DNA of 64,000 nucleotides from Myxococcus fulvus. GTDB lineage: Bacteria > Myxococcota > Myxococcia > Myxococcales > Myxococcaceae. The DNA lies in contig NZ_FOIB01000008.1 of assembly GCF_900111765.1 (NCBI RefSeq), positions 124,001-188,000 of the forward strand. Direction: 5' to 3'. The notes under the pieces were generated by a model, which did no database searches, was not told the DNA's origin, and saw only the letters and a program-made list of their open reading frames with translations. Below, piece after piece: positions 29,461 to 38,294 of this stretch. A program made the position numbers and the translations under genes. The stretch's first letter is position 1; every line of letters begins with the position of its first letter.

Positions 29461-32400
29461 TCAGTGCCGGGGCGAGGTGTAGCCGCCACCCAGCGCCGGC
29501 ATCAGCGCGGGCGAGGAAGGCTGCGGCGCGCTGTTCTTGGCGCCCGTGTCGGCCGTGTCGAAGAAGCCGTTGAGGCCGGCGATGCCCAGCGAGAAGTTCG
29601 TCACCCAGCCCGAGTCCGGCTTGCCCGCGGCCGCGTTGATGTCGAGCGGCCGGGCGAAGTGCAGGCGCATCAGGAGCGGCCCCAGCGCCACGTTGAGGCC
29701 GATGGCGGCGTCCAGCACGCGGTGGTCCCACAAGTCGCGTGAGCTGTTGCCCACGCCGCCCACGTCGATGCCGGCGACCGCCTCCAGGTCACTGAGGAAG
29801 GCCACCCGGACGATGTCGTTGAGCGGCAGCTGCAGCTCCAGCGTGGAGTAGACGAAGTTGCGGCCCAACAGCCACCGCTCGTCGCCGAAGTTCACGCCGC
29901 GCAGGGTGTCGAACGAGGACAGGAAGTAGGAGCGCGCGTAGCGTCCGCCCAGCGTGGTGCCCGCGCCGCCGCGCAGGAACAGGTGCGTGCGGCCGTAGAT
30001 GGGGAAGTAGCGCTCGGCGTCGACGCGCACGTTGCCGTAGGCCTCGGAGTTGAAGGGCTGCACGCCCACCGTCGTCTCGAGCAGCGCGGAGCTGCCCGAC
30101 AGCGGGCCCGTGGCGTAGTGGTACTTGAGGCTGTCGTAGCCGATCTGCCCGCTCAGCTCGGTCTGGAAGCGGATGGAGCCGTTCTTCTGGTTCCACAGCG
30201 ACAAGAGCTCCCGGTTGGCCTCGTTGCGGTCCGGGAAGAAGAGGCGGAACTCCGTGTCGTCGTCGAGGAAGTACTTGGTGCCACCCACGCTCAAATCACC
30301 CTGGATGAACAGGAAGGTGCTCAGCGGGTAGCGCAGGCTGCCGAGCGCGCCGAAGTAGCGCTCCGCCGACGTGAAGAAGACGGGCAGGTCGTCGAACGTC
30401 TGGTCCACGCGGAAGCGCAGCGACTGAAAGAGGCCGCCGCCCCACGTCGTGCGCCGCTCGTCGTTGATGTAGAGCATGTAGCCGTCGGTGAGGTCGAAGC
30501 TGCCGTAGACCGCCAGCGTGAGGATGAACTGGTGGTCCCGCATGCGGTCGCTCGCCGCGGCGAAGAGCTGACCGACGAAGCCGCCGCCACCCGCGCCGGC
30601 GAAGCCGAAGATGGGGCCGAACTCCAGGTTCTGCCGGGCGAAGGGCCGGTAGGGCGTGGCGTCCGTGAGCGGGCGCACCGCGAGCGGGTTGGGCGGCTCG
30701 GGCGGCGGCTCGGCCGGCACGTCGAGCGCGAGCATGCGCGGCGGCCGGAGCACCGCGGGCTTCCGCTCGCCGGAGACGTGGAAGAGCATCCACAGGCTGC
30801 CCTCGGGACCGGGGCCCGGCTCGAACACGCCCGTGGTCAGGTCCGTGCGCCGGACGATGCGGCCGTCCGCCATCAGCTCGTGCAAATCCGAGCTGCTGTT
30901 GTTGAAGGCGGTGAAGAACACGCGCCCGTCCGCCAGCGCCACCGGGTCCGCGTGGTCGCGGTCCTCGCTCGTCAGCCGCTCCACCTGGCGGGGCGCGTCC
31001 ACCTTCACGCGGAAGAGGTTGAACTTGCGGTGCGACGTCGCATCCGACGTGAAGACGATTCCCGAGGGGCCCCACGTCACCTGGCGCTCGGAGAACACGT
31101 CGTCGGTGAGCCGCAGCGGCTTGGCGTCGGGGCTGGCGTTCAGGTCGATGACGTACACGTCCCGCAGGCCCTCGTCCTGGATGCCGATGAAGGCCACCCA
31201 GCGGCCGTCCGGGGAGATGGCCGGCGAGTACGCGGCGAGCAGCCCGTGCTTGTCGATGCGGTACGCCTTGCGGTCCCCCAGCTCCAGGTTCACCGACGTG
31301 CCCACCTCCCGGTCGATGCCGGTGCGGATGGGGTTGCGGCGCACCAGCACGTCCTGGGAGCGCTTCTCCACGGTGTGCTTGTAGTCCTGCACGTAGATGA
31401 CGTCGCGCCCGGTGATTTCCGCGACGAACGCCAGCTTGTCCTTGGACAGCGCGAAGTTGCGGCCGGAGATGGGGTGCAGGGACTCCACGCCCGGCATGCC
31501 GTCGCTGGCCACCCGCACGTTCTTGTCCGGCGCGCGCGGGTCCATCATGTACAGCCGGCTCTCGCCCGTCTCCGGGACGATGGTGCGCATGGCCAGCACC
31601 GAGCCGTCCGGGGAGCTGGTGAACGCGGTGATGTAGCCGGGCGCCTTGTCGAGCAGATCCAACGCGGGCGCGGACTGCTCCGAGCCCAGGTAGGTCTTGT
31701 ACGCCCGGCGCTTCAGCCAGTTCTCGAACCGCGCCGACAGCCGCTTCGGGTCATCACCCGTCAGCCGCTCCAGCAGCTCCTCGAACTTGAGCGACGGCGT
31801 GTCCTTGGCGCCGCCCACCAGCCGGGGCGACTCCTCCAGCACGCGCTGGATGAAGCCCTTGCCGTACTCCTCCTCGAGGAAGGCCACGCGCACCTGGCCG
31901 ACCTTGTAGATCCACAGGTAGCCGTAGGGCCCGGGGGAGAAGAAGTCGAGGAACGCGTAGCCCTTGTAGAGGTCCGGGTTCACGAGCAGGTCCCTGACCA
32001 GCATCTCCGCCTCGGGGTCCATGCCCCGCTTGGCGTAGAACTCGGCGAGGCCTTCGATGAACCACAGGGGGATGGCCTGGAGCGGCTCGCCGAACACCTT
32101 CGCCTGCTCCGTCACGGTGCGCACCTTCTGGATGGTGAACTGGTGCGCGAGCTCGTGCGTGCTGACCTCCTCGAAGAGCCGGTGGTCACCCAGGTACGGC
32201 AGGGTGAGCTTCAGGTCACCCTCGGTGCTGGTGACACCCAGGGTGCCCTCGGACAGCGGGAAGAGGTTGGTCTGCAGGAACTCCTGGTAGCTGCTGTAGA
32301 GGATGTACGGGAAGGTCTCCGTGGGGACGTACTGGAACGTGTCCACCAGGTAGCGGTAGGCCTCCTCGATGAGCGGCGCGGCGCGCTCGGCGACGATGCG

Positions 32401-33012
32401 CTCACGCTCGTAGAAGTAGAAGCGCACCCCGCCGGCCTTCGCCCCCAGCGACCTCGCGTAGGTGTAGTTGAAGCCGCCATCCGGTGAGCCGCCCAGCGCG
32501 GGGCCCCCCAACGCGGGCGCGCCGAGCGCGGTGCCTCCGTCGGGGTCTCCGACGGCGGTGCCTCCGTCGGGGGCCCCGAGCGCGGCGGTGCTCAGGGGCG
32601 TGCCGCCGTCCTCGTTGGAGGCGACGGGGCCCGGAGGGGGCGGGGTGCCGGCGTCCTCGGTCTGGACCAGCTCGGGTGCGGGGCTGGGCGACAGCGTCGT
32701 GGACGGGTCGGTCGGCGCGGCCGGGCTGGTAGGCGGGGATTTCGTGTCTCCGGCCTCGGCGTTGGCGGCGGGGACGTCCGGGTTGGCGCCACCCTGGACT
32801 CCGGGGGGCTGCTCGTGCGCCGTCCTGTCCGGGGGCTTGGCCTCTTCGCCCGTGGCCTGGGGGCCGACGAGGATGTCGACGTGCCGCCACTCGAACTCGT
32901 AGCTGTTCACCGGCGTCTTGCCCGGGCGACGAGGCACGACGAAGACCTGGGCCAGCGCCAGCTCCGGCAGGAGCAGGGCCAGCGCGGCGGCAGCGAGGAG
33001 ACGGGGGTTCAC
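29461..33012 (-). CDS. Secreted metallopeptidase-like / TolB-like propeller / outer-membrane barrel protein
   Basis: 1183 residues from GTG 33012 (AGAGG upstream). Signal peptide (LLAAAALALLLPELALAQ), then a low-complexity Pro/Thr/Gly/Asp region (about 45-165) with a GGxALGAPxL repeat. A peptidase-MA-like domain carries HELAH (286-290) and a downstream Glu in WFIEGLAEFYA, a complete gluzincin-type zinc site. WD40/TolB-like repeats follow (about 470-790: SPDGSVLAMRT, SPDGRWVAFIG). The final ~350 residues alternate polar and aromatic strands (LYINDERRTTWGGGLF, FSLGIAG) like an outer-membrane beta-barrel. Enzyme, sensor and barrel fused in one chain suggest a surface protein; activity is inferred from the motif. 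Confidence 0.8.
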   Translation of the reverse strand: MNPRLLAAAALALLLPELALAQVFVVPRRPGKTPVNSYEFEWRHVDILVGPQATGEEAKPPDRTAHEQPPGVQGGANPDVPAANAEAGDTKSPPTSPAAPTDPSTTLSPSPAPELVQTEDAGTPPPPGPVASNEDGGTPLSTAALGAPDGGTAVGDPDGGTALGAPALGGPALGGSPDGGFNYTYARSLGAKAGGVRFYFYERERIVAERAAPLIEEAYRYLVDTFQYVPTETFPYILYSSYQEFLQTNLFPLSEGTLGVTSTEGDLKLTLPYLGDHRLFEEVSTHELAHQFTIQKVRTVTEQAKVFGEPLQAIPLWFIEGLAEFYAKRGMDPEAEMLVRDLLVNPDLYKGYAFLDFFSPGPYGYLWIYKVGQVRVAFLEEEYGKGFIQRVLEESPRLVGGAKDTPSLKFEELLERLTGDDPKRLSARFENWLKRRAYKTYLGSEQSAPALDLLDKAPGYITAFTSSPDGSVLAMRTIVPETGESRLYMMDPRAPDKNVRVASDGMPGVESLHPISGRNFALSKDKLAFVAEITGRDVIYVQDYKHTVEKRSQDVLVRRNPIRTGIDREVGTSVNLELGDRKAYRIDKHGLLAAYSPAISPDGRWVAFIGIQDEGLRDVYVIDLNASPDAKPLRLTDDVFSERQVTWGPSGIVFTSDATSHRKFNLFRVKVDAPRQVERLTSEDRDHADPVALADGRVFFTAFNNSSSDLHELMADGRIVRRTDLTTGVFEPGPGPEGSLWMLFHVSGERKPAVLRPPRMLALDVPAEPPPEPPNPLAVRPLTDATPYRPFARQNLEFGPIFGFAGAGGGGFVGQLFAAASDRMRDHQFILTLAVYGSFDLTDGYMLYINDERRTTWGGGLFQSLRFRVDQTFDDLPVFFTSAERYFGALGSLRYPLSTFLFIQGDLSVGGTKYFLDDDTEFRLFFPDRNEANRELLSLWNQKNGSIRFQTELSGQIGYDSLKYHYATGPLSGSSALLETTVGVQPFNSEAYGNVRVDAERYFPIYGRTHLFLRGGAGTTLGGRYARSYFLSSFDTLRGVNFGDERWLLGRNFVYSTLELQLPLNDIVRVAFLSDLEAVAGIDVGGVGNSSRDLWDHRVLDAAIGLNVALGPLLMRLHFARPLDINAAAGKPDSGWVTNFSLGIAGLNGFFDTADTGAKNSAPQPSSPALMPALGGGYTSPRH

Positions 33013-33057
33013 GAACACCTCTTGGGTGGGGTACTGGCGAGACAGGGGCTTCCTGGG

Positions 33058-33081
33058 AGGCTCGCTCTCAGGAGCGAGCCT
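33058..33081. promoter_or_regulatory. Perfect 10-bp inverted repeat in divergent promoter region
   Basis: AGGCTCGCTC-TCAG-GAGCGAGCCT forms a perfect ten-pair stem, 46 bases upstream of the metallopeptidase start in the divergent region with the LVIVD gene. On the minus strand it could lie in the mRNA leader, or it could be an operator for either gene. Confidence 0.45.
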
Positions 33082-33201
33082 ATACAAGGGCCTCGTTTAT
33101 TTCTTTCCGTTTACTTGCCCGACGGCGGGCGTCCCGCATCCCTTGGGGAGAGTGAGGGAGGGGCTTTCGTTGTGTGGCATGGCCCGGTATGCATACGGGT
33201 C

Positions 33202-34653
33202 ATGAGACGCCTCTTCGTACTGAGCAGCACGCTGGTCCTTGCCCTGGGTTGCGGCAAGGACGGGGACTCCAAGAACAAGGCGGAGTGTCACCTTGCCGCC
33301 ATCAACCTGTCGTCCTGTCAGCGTTCAAGCCTCGCGACCCTGCAACCCGCGGGCGTGTGGAACGTCAATGTCGAACTGAACGATGGATCGGGTTCGGCGG
33401 GCGCGCTGCGTCTGTCGGGTGCGGACGGCGCGAAGGTGCTGGGCTTCACCGTGACGGAGCAGCAGCACACGGAGGACTCGTACTACCTGGCCGCGGACGT
33501 GGTCGACCCGTTCCAGCGCACGGTGCGGTACGCCTTCGCCGGCTGCGAGGCGAGCTCGGCGACGCGCATGAAGGGCACCTTCCGTCGCTGCGTGGACGGA
33601 GAGCTGGACCTGCAGGGCACGTTCGAGGCGGCGCGCCTGCAGCGCAAGGCGGATGAGGTCGAGGGCTCCGGGGTGGAGCTGGTGCGCGAGATTCCCCTCG
33701 GCGAGGCGCTGGTCCCCAAGGAGCTGACGGTGGTGGGCGGCCGCGCCTACGTCACGCTCGGCAAGGATGGCTTCGCCATCTACGACGTGAGCGTCCCGTC
33801 GGAGACGCGGAAGCTGTCGGGGCCCAAGCCGTCGAGTGACGTCTACAACGACCTGGTGGTGCACGGCACGCTGGCGTACGTGGCCAGCCAGAAGAGCGGC
33901 CTGGTCATCTACGACGTGGCGAACCCGGAGCAGCCCACGCTGCTGCGCTCGTTGACGGACCCGTCGGTGGAGGTGGGCTCCCTGGCGTTGAACGGCAACC
34001 TGCTGTTCGCGGCGTCGCCCGCGCCCAACGGCGAGGTGTTGGTGTTCGATGTGACGACGCCGCTGCAGCCGAAGCTGCTGGACCGCTACTTCATCGAGGG
34101 CGCCGAGCCGCTGAACGGCGAGGTTCCGTTCGACGTGATGTCGGTGGGGAACCGGCTCTACGTGAGCAACTGGACGTTCGGCGTCTCGGTGTCGGACATC
34201 ACGACGCCCTCGGCGCCGAAGCTGCTGGGGCGCTTCGGGGGCACCGCGTCGCGTTCGTTGGCGGTGGGCTCGGTGAATGAGCGGCCGTTGGTGTTCTCGG
34301 GTGGCGAGGACTGGGGGTCGTTCGTCAGCGTGCTGGACGTATCCAATCCGGCGAGCACCCTCCAGGTGGGCGAGTTCCGGGTCCGGCCGGAGACCTCCGT
34401 CCGCGCGATGGCGTTGTCGGGGACGAAGCTCTATGTCGCGCACTACCAGGATGGTCTGCGGGTGGCGGACGTGAGCAACCCCGCTGCTCCTCGGCAGGTG
34501 GCGTACTTCAACACCTACCGTGAGACGGACGCGGGCCGCGGCCTGTCGTTCTTCGAGGGGCTCAACGCCATCGCGGTCCCGGGTGACGGGTACATCTACA
34601 CGACGGAGTCGTCGCGGGGGCTGCTCATCTTCCGCGAGACGCCGGCGCCCTGA
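33202..34653 (+). CDS. LVIVD-repeat (beta-propeller) lipoprotein
   Basis: 483 residues from ATG 33202. Lipobox ALGC (Cys about 17) with an Asp at +4. An N-terminal domain with several Cys (about 20-150) precedes a propeller made of LVIVD-type repeats: FAIYDVSVPSETRKL, LVIYDVANPEQPTLL, VLVFDVTTPLQPKLL, VSVSDITTPSAPKLL, VSVLDVSNPASTLQV, LRVADVSNPAAPRQV, each ending a blade of about 45 residues. Such propellers are common on myxobacterial surfaces; the ligand is unknown. The upstream open frame has no signal sequence and was not used. Confidence 0.85.
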   Translation: MRRLFVLSSTLVLALGCGKDGDSKNKAECHLAAINLSSCQRSSLATLQPAGVWNVNVELNDGSGSAGALRLSGADGAKVLGFTVTEQQHTEDSYYLAADVVDPFQRTVRYAFAGCEASSATRMKGTFRRCVDGELDLQGTFEAARLQRKADEVEGSGVELVREIPLGEALVPKELTVVGGRAYVTLGKDGFAIYDVSVPSETRKLSGPKPSSDVYNDLVVHGTLAYVASQKSGLVIYDVANPEQPTLLRSLTDPSVEVGSLALNGNLLFAASPAPNGEVLVFDVTTPLQPKLLDRYFIEGAEPLNGEVPFDVMSVGNRLYVSNWTFGVSVSDITTPSAPKLLGRFGGTASRSLAVGSVNERPLVFSGGEDWGSFVSVLDVSNPASTLQVGEFRVRPETSVRAMALSGTKLYVAHYQDGLRVADVSNPAAPRQVAYFNTYRETDAGRGLSFFEGLNAIAVPGDGYIYTTESSRGLLIFRETPAP

Positions 34654-34670
34654 GTCCGGCGTGACTTCCG

Positions 34671-34700
34671 GTGAGGCGCCTCATGCAGGAGGCGCCTCAC
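34671..34700. terminator. Bidirectional hairpin between convergent genes
   Basis: GTGAGGCGCCT (34671-34681) pairs perfectly with AGGCGCCTCAC (34690-34700), 18 bases after the LVIVD gene. A second stem, CCCTCCC (34745-34751) with GGGAGGG (34758-34764), lies nearer the convergent repeat-protein gene. Confidence 0.65.
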
Positions 34701-34796
34701 GCGGTCGGGGTGGTGTGTCGGGCGTCGAGGCGTGAAGCCAGGCTCCCTCCCGAAGCAGGGAGGGTCATGCTTAGCTGCGTAGGCGGGTCGCTGTGA

Positions 34797-36485
34797 CTAG
34801 GGAGTCAGCAGCGAGTTGCCCGTTCCGCTCCGACCGAGGCTGGCGCCGCGTGCGAGGTTGAGCTCGACGCCGGCTTCCTGGAGCGCGAGCCGCGCTGCGT
34901 AACCGTCGCTGCGTCCTGCCGCGTCACGAGCGAGGTTGAGCAGCGCTCGGGCGCGGTCCGCGTGGACGATGACGTTGCCCTGACCGAACGAAGCGGCGCT
35001 CTCACGAATCTCCGCGAAGGCGCTGTCGGCGATATCGAGGGCATCGTCGACGTCATCCTCGCCCTGCTGGATGGCGGCGTCGGCGGCCATCATCCATTCG
35101 CCGGCACTCTGGAGCGCGGAGAGCCGCTGCTGGCGTGACTGCTCGGTCTCGACGGCGCGCTCGCCGAACGTGTCGACCTGCTGCTGGGTGGCGACGGCGT
35201 TCTGCTCGATCTCCGCGTCGCGAGCCCGGAGCTCTTCCTCGAGCTCGTCGAGACGGGCGCGCCGCTGCGCGACCTCCGTGTCGTTAGCCGCGGGGGGATT
35301 CGAGGTCGCCGACGTCTGCTGCTGTCCGGACGTGGTGGACTGGGTGGTGTTGTTCTGGGGCACGGAGGTGCCCTGCGTGTCGGTGGATTGCGGCACGGTG
35401 TTCGAGCCCGAGCCACCGGTGCCGTTCGGGGAGACGGGCGCAGTGTTCGGGGTGTTCTGCCCACCGCCTTGCTCGGCTTCAGTGGGACCGAAGCCGCCCA
35501 GCGAGTCTTGAGTCTCGGGCTGCGCGCCTGAACCGCCCGTGCCCGTCTGCGTCGAGGGTTGAGTCGTCGTGCCAGTCCCGACGCCACTCGAGTCGTTCGG
35601 AACCGAGGTCTGCGGAGTCGTGCTGGTCCCGACGCCACTCTGGTCATTCGGAACAGAGGTTTGAGGCGTCGTGCCGGAGCCACCGATTCCACTCGGATCA
35701 TTCGGAACAGAGGTCTGCGGAGTGGTGCCCGAACCACCGATGCCGCTTTGGTCATTCGGAATCGAAGTCTGTGGCGTCGTGCCGGAGCCACCGATTCCAC
35801 TCGGATCATTCGGAACCGAGGTCTGCGGAGTGATGCCAGAGCCACCGATGCCACCCTGGTCGTTCGGAACCGAGGTCTGCGGAGTCGTACCAGAGCCACC
35901 CGTGCCGTCGACCTGGCCACTCGACTCCGAGCCCTGCGGGGCCACGGTGCCGTAGTCCCCCGAGCCGCCGGTGGAGTCCTGTCCGCCCAGCGGAGCGGGG
36001 GCGGGCTGTGGCAGCGCGGACGTATTCGAACCACCCGGTTGATTCACCCGAGCATCGCCCCCTTCATCGCCCACAGCACCCGAACCGCTGACGCCCAGGT
36101 CCGTATCGGACACGGTCGGGCCCACGTTCTCCTCAGTACCGCTTCCACCCGTGCCCTCCTGCACCTGCGCGGGGATGGGTACATAACTCTGATACGTCTC
36201 GTCGACGGCGACCTCGCTGGGCGTCGCCGGAGCACGCCCATCCGGGAGAGCGGGCGTCACCACATACCCGCCATATGGCGTCGTCCCGTCGGTGGTCGGC
36301 TGCTGGATGACGTAGTTCGGGGGAATCCACGCGCCATCCGCCTCCTCGGCGGCCTGCTCGTTCGCGTCGCGCAGGGCCTCCGCGGCTGGGTCGCGGACGT
36401 TCGGGTCCATGGGAGAGGGGTAGCGCGTCTCGCTCTGTCCCTGAGCGACGCTCAACCCCGCGGCGAGGGCGATCCACAGGTTCAT
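34797..36485 (-). CDS. Secreted protein with 18-residue tandem repeats and helical C-terminus
   Basis: 562 residues from ATG 36485 (short signal peptide MNLWIALAAGLSVAQG). A GTG at 36521 is an alternative. Residues about 190-320 contain six good copies and one decayed copy of an 18-residue unit, GGSGTTPQTSVPNDQSGI, with Val/Ile and Gln/Pro alternating. Flanking regions are Gly/Ser/Thr/Gln-rich and disordered. The last ~150 residues are helical and charged (RRARLDELEEELRARDAEIE), probably a coiled coil followed by a helical bundle (ARALLNLARDAAGRSDGYAA). No enzyme motif. Possibly an exported structural or surface protein. Confidence 0.7.
   Translation of the reverse strand: MNLWIALAAGLSVAQGQSETRYPSPMDPNVRDPAAEALRDANEQAAEEADGAWIPPNYVIQQPTTDGTTPYGGYVVTPALPDGRAPATPSEVAVDETYQSYVPIPAQVQEGTGGSGTEENVGPTVSDTDLGVSGSGAVGDEGGDARVNQPGGSNTSALPQPAPAPLGGQDSTGGSGDYGTVAPQGSESSGQVDGTGGSGTTPQTSVPNDQGGIGGSGITPQTSVPNDPSGIGGSGTTPQTSIPNDQSGIGGSGTTPQTSVPNDPSGIGGSGTTPQTSVPNDQSGVGTSTTPQTSVPNDSSGVGTGTTTQPSTQTGTGGSGAQPETQDSLGGFGPTEAEQGGGQNTPNTAPVSPNGTGGSGSNTVPQSTDTQGTSVPQNNTTQSTTSGQQQTSATSNPPAANDTEVAQRRARLDELEEELRARDAEIEQNAVATQQQVDTFGERAVETEQSRQQRLSALQSAGEWMMAADAAIQQGEDDVDDALDIADSAFAEIRESAASFGQGNVIVHADRARALLNLARDAAGRSDGYAARLALQEAGVELNLARGASLGRSGTGNSLLTP
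35560..35910 (-). repeat. 54-bp in-frame tandem repeat
   Basis: Six near-identical copies and one decayed copy of a 54-base unit inside the 34797-36485 gene, encoding GGSG(T/I)TPQTS(V/I)PND(Q/P)SG(I/V). Copies alternate between PNDQ and PNDP forms, suggesting duplication of a two-unit block. Confidence 0.8.
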
Positions 36486-36594
36486 GTCGCCAAAGTGTTC
36501 ACTGCTCGAATTCTCCGGCACCTCGGCGGCCCGCTATCCCCTCGCTCGCATGCCCGACGTGCGACCGCGCCGCCGCCCGCTGAGGAAAGTCGAA

Positions 36595-36624
36595 GGGCCG
36601 TGTCCCTACCCAGGAACACGGCCC
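36595..36624 (-). terminator. Terminator of the GbsR-ABC-LolA-barrel operon
   Basis: GGGCCGTGT (36595-36603) pairs perfectly with ACACGGCCC (36616-36624), 27 bases past the last gene of the minus-strand operon. Confidence 0.65.
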
Positions 36625-36650
36625 CTCGAATCCATCCACGGACCACCCAC

Positions 36651-38294
36651 TCAGATGCTGATGCGCAGTCCCGCGCCCAGCTCGAAGGTGGGCACGTTGA
36701 ACGTGATGGGAGGATTGGGGTCCTGGCCCTCGGGCACCTCGGCACCAGGAATCGTGAACCCACCGAAGCGGAACTCGCCGCCCTTGTGGCCGTAGTGGAC
36801 CGCACCGTACGCCTCGACCGTCAGATAGCTGAGCGCGCGGTGCGTGACGTTGAGCCGGCTGATGTACGACTTGTCCGAGAGGTTGCTCAACGTGAACAGG
36901 TTGAACGACGTGCGCTCGAGCGAGCCAGGACGGTCCAGGAAGAGGTACGCGGAGCCGTAGTGGCGCCCCGTGTACAGCGGCTGGAAGGCCTGCTTGTAGA
37001 TCAGGAACGGGTACCCGAACGAGCTCGTATAGCCCGTCGAGTTGTAGAAGTACTCCACGCCCAACACGGCGATGTCGTTCTCCCCGTACGCGAAGCTGTA
37101 GTTCGCGCCGCCCGTCACCTGGGGCGTGAGCCCCGAGGGGAAGTATTCCTCGACGAGGTTGGGATTGAGGAACACATCCTCCGCCGTGGTCCCCGGAGGA
37201 ACCCGGTACAGCGGCTGCTCCGTGCTCTTCTTCAGCGCCAGCTCGCCATACACATCGATGGGCCCCAGCGCGGACGACACATCGAGGCCGAAGCGAGGCT
37301 TGCGCCCCCGCTGCGCCACCGTGCTCAGGCCCACCTCGGCGGGCCCCAGCACAACCTCCGCGCGCAGCGCGCCACCGATGCGGCTCAGGCTGTTGACGGG
37401 CTCGGACACACCCGCGCGAGGCACGCCGCCGGTGTTGTCCGTGAGCACGCCGGTGTCGGTGCCCAAATCATCCATCACCGCGAGCGCATAGAAGTTCCAG
37501 CCCCGAGCCTCCCAGGGGACATGGACCTTCAGCATCGACACACCGGTGCGCAGGTCGACGAAGGCCAGCGGGTTGCGCCGCTGTGGGGACAGGAAGTCGG
37601 TGGGGTTCCAGATCTGCCCCGTGCCCCACTTCACGTGCTGCTTGCCGACGGTGAGGAACACCGTCCGCTCGATGTCGAAGCGCAGCCACGCCTGGTCCAA
37701 CAGGACGCGAGGGTTCGCCGGCGCGCCCGCGACCCCCGACTGCGTGGACACGGTGGGGTCGTAGCTCAACCGGCCCACCACGAAGCCTCGCAGGCGGTCC
37801 ATGGGCCGCGCGTCGAAGTACCCATCCACCAGCGTGGGCGCGGAGAACGACGTGTCGCCGAACGACGTGCCCTGCGACGCGGCCGCGAAGCCGCGCAGGT
37901 AGAACTGTCCGCCAATCTTCAGCGGATCATCCACCGCCTCCTCGGAGTCGAACGCGCTGCGCGTCGCCGGCCCGGAGAGCGAGCGCGAGTCCCGGTCTCC
38001 AGGTTCCGGCGGAGCCTCCGTCAGCGGCCGCTGGCGCTCGGTCGCGTCGCCCGTGTTGCTGGCATCCGCGCCCGCCGAGGGCTCCGAGTCCCCGCCGAAC
38101 AGGGCATCCTCGCTCGGACGCTCCGATGACGGAGCCTCCGAGGGTGGCGTCGAGGACGGGTCCGCCTGAGCGGGCGTGTCGTCCCCTCCGCCGAACAAGG
38201 CATCGTCGTCCCGCTGCGCCGACTGGCCGAGCGCGGTGGGAGCAACGAGGGCCACGGACAGCGCCGTGGCCAGGGTGAGGGCGCGAGGGCTCAT
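36651..38294 (-). CDS. Outer-membrane beta-barrel protein, DUF1302/porin-like
   Basis: 547 residues from ATG 38294. Signal peptide (ALSVALVAPTALGQ), then a disordered acidic linker with two DDALFGG / EDALFGG boxes (about 30-110). The remaining ~420 residues are alternating beta-strands ending in a C-terminal hydrophobic strand (FELGAGLRISI), typical of outer-membrane barrels. The segment VGKQHVKWGTGQIWNPTDFL resembles the DUF1302/alginate-export-like group. The ATG overlaps the stop of the LolA-like gene by four bases, so the two are translationally coupled; it is probably the outer-membrane end of the transport system encoded upstream. Confidence 0.8.
   Translation of the reverse strand: MSPRALTLATALSVALVAPTALGQSAQRDDDALFGGGDDTPAQADPSSTPPSEAPSSERPSEDALFGGDSEPSAGADASNTGDATERQRPLTEAPPEPGDRDSRSLSGPATRSAFDSEEAVDDPLKIGGQFYLRGFAAASQGTSFGDTSFSAPTLVDGYFDARPMDRLRGFVVGRLSYDPTVSTQSGVAGAPANPRVLLDQAWLRFDIERTVFLTVGKQHVKWGTGQIWNPTDFLSPQRRNPLAFVDLRTGVSMLKVHVPWEARGWNFYALAVMDDLGTDTGVLTDNTGGVPRAGVSEPVNSLSRIGGALRAEVVLGPAEVGLSTVAQRGRKPRFGLDVSSALGPIDVYGELALKKSTEQPLYRVPPGTTAEDVFLNPNLVEEYFPSGLTPQVTGGANYSFAYGENDIAVLGVEYFYNSTGYTSSFGYPFLIYKQAFQPLYTGRHYGSAYLFLDRPGSLERTSFNLFTLSNLSDKSYISRLNVTHRALSYLTVEAYGAVHYGHKGGEFRFGGFTIPGAEVPEGQDPNPPITFNVPTFELGAGLRISI

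Noticed and set aside
33170-33201. Sigma-54-like promoter (TGGCATG ... TATGCA) before the LVIVD gene
   Set aside because: The distance between GG and GC is 13 instead of 10 bases, so it does not fit the -24/-12 rule.
35560-35910. Second possible CRISPR-like array
   Set aside because: 54-base units with no unique spacers, inside a secreted protein gene.
35559-38129. 856-residue plus-strand open frame opposite the repeat-protein and barrel genes
   Set aside because: Arg/His-rich antisense frame. The minus strand has signal peptides, a barrel and an operon structure.
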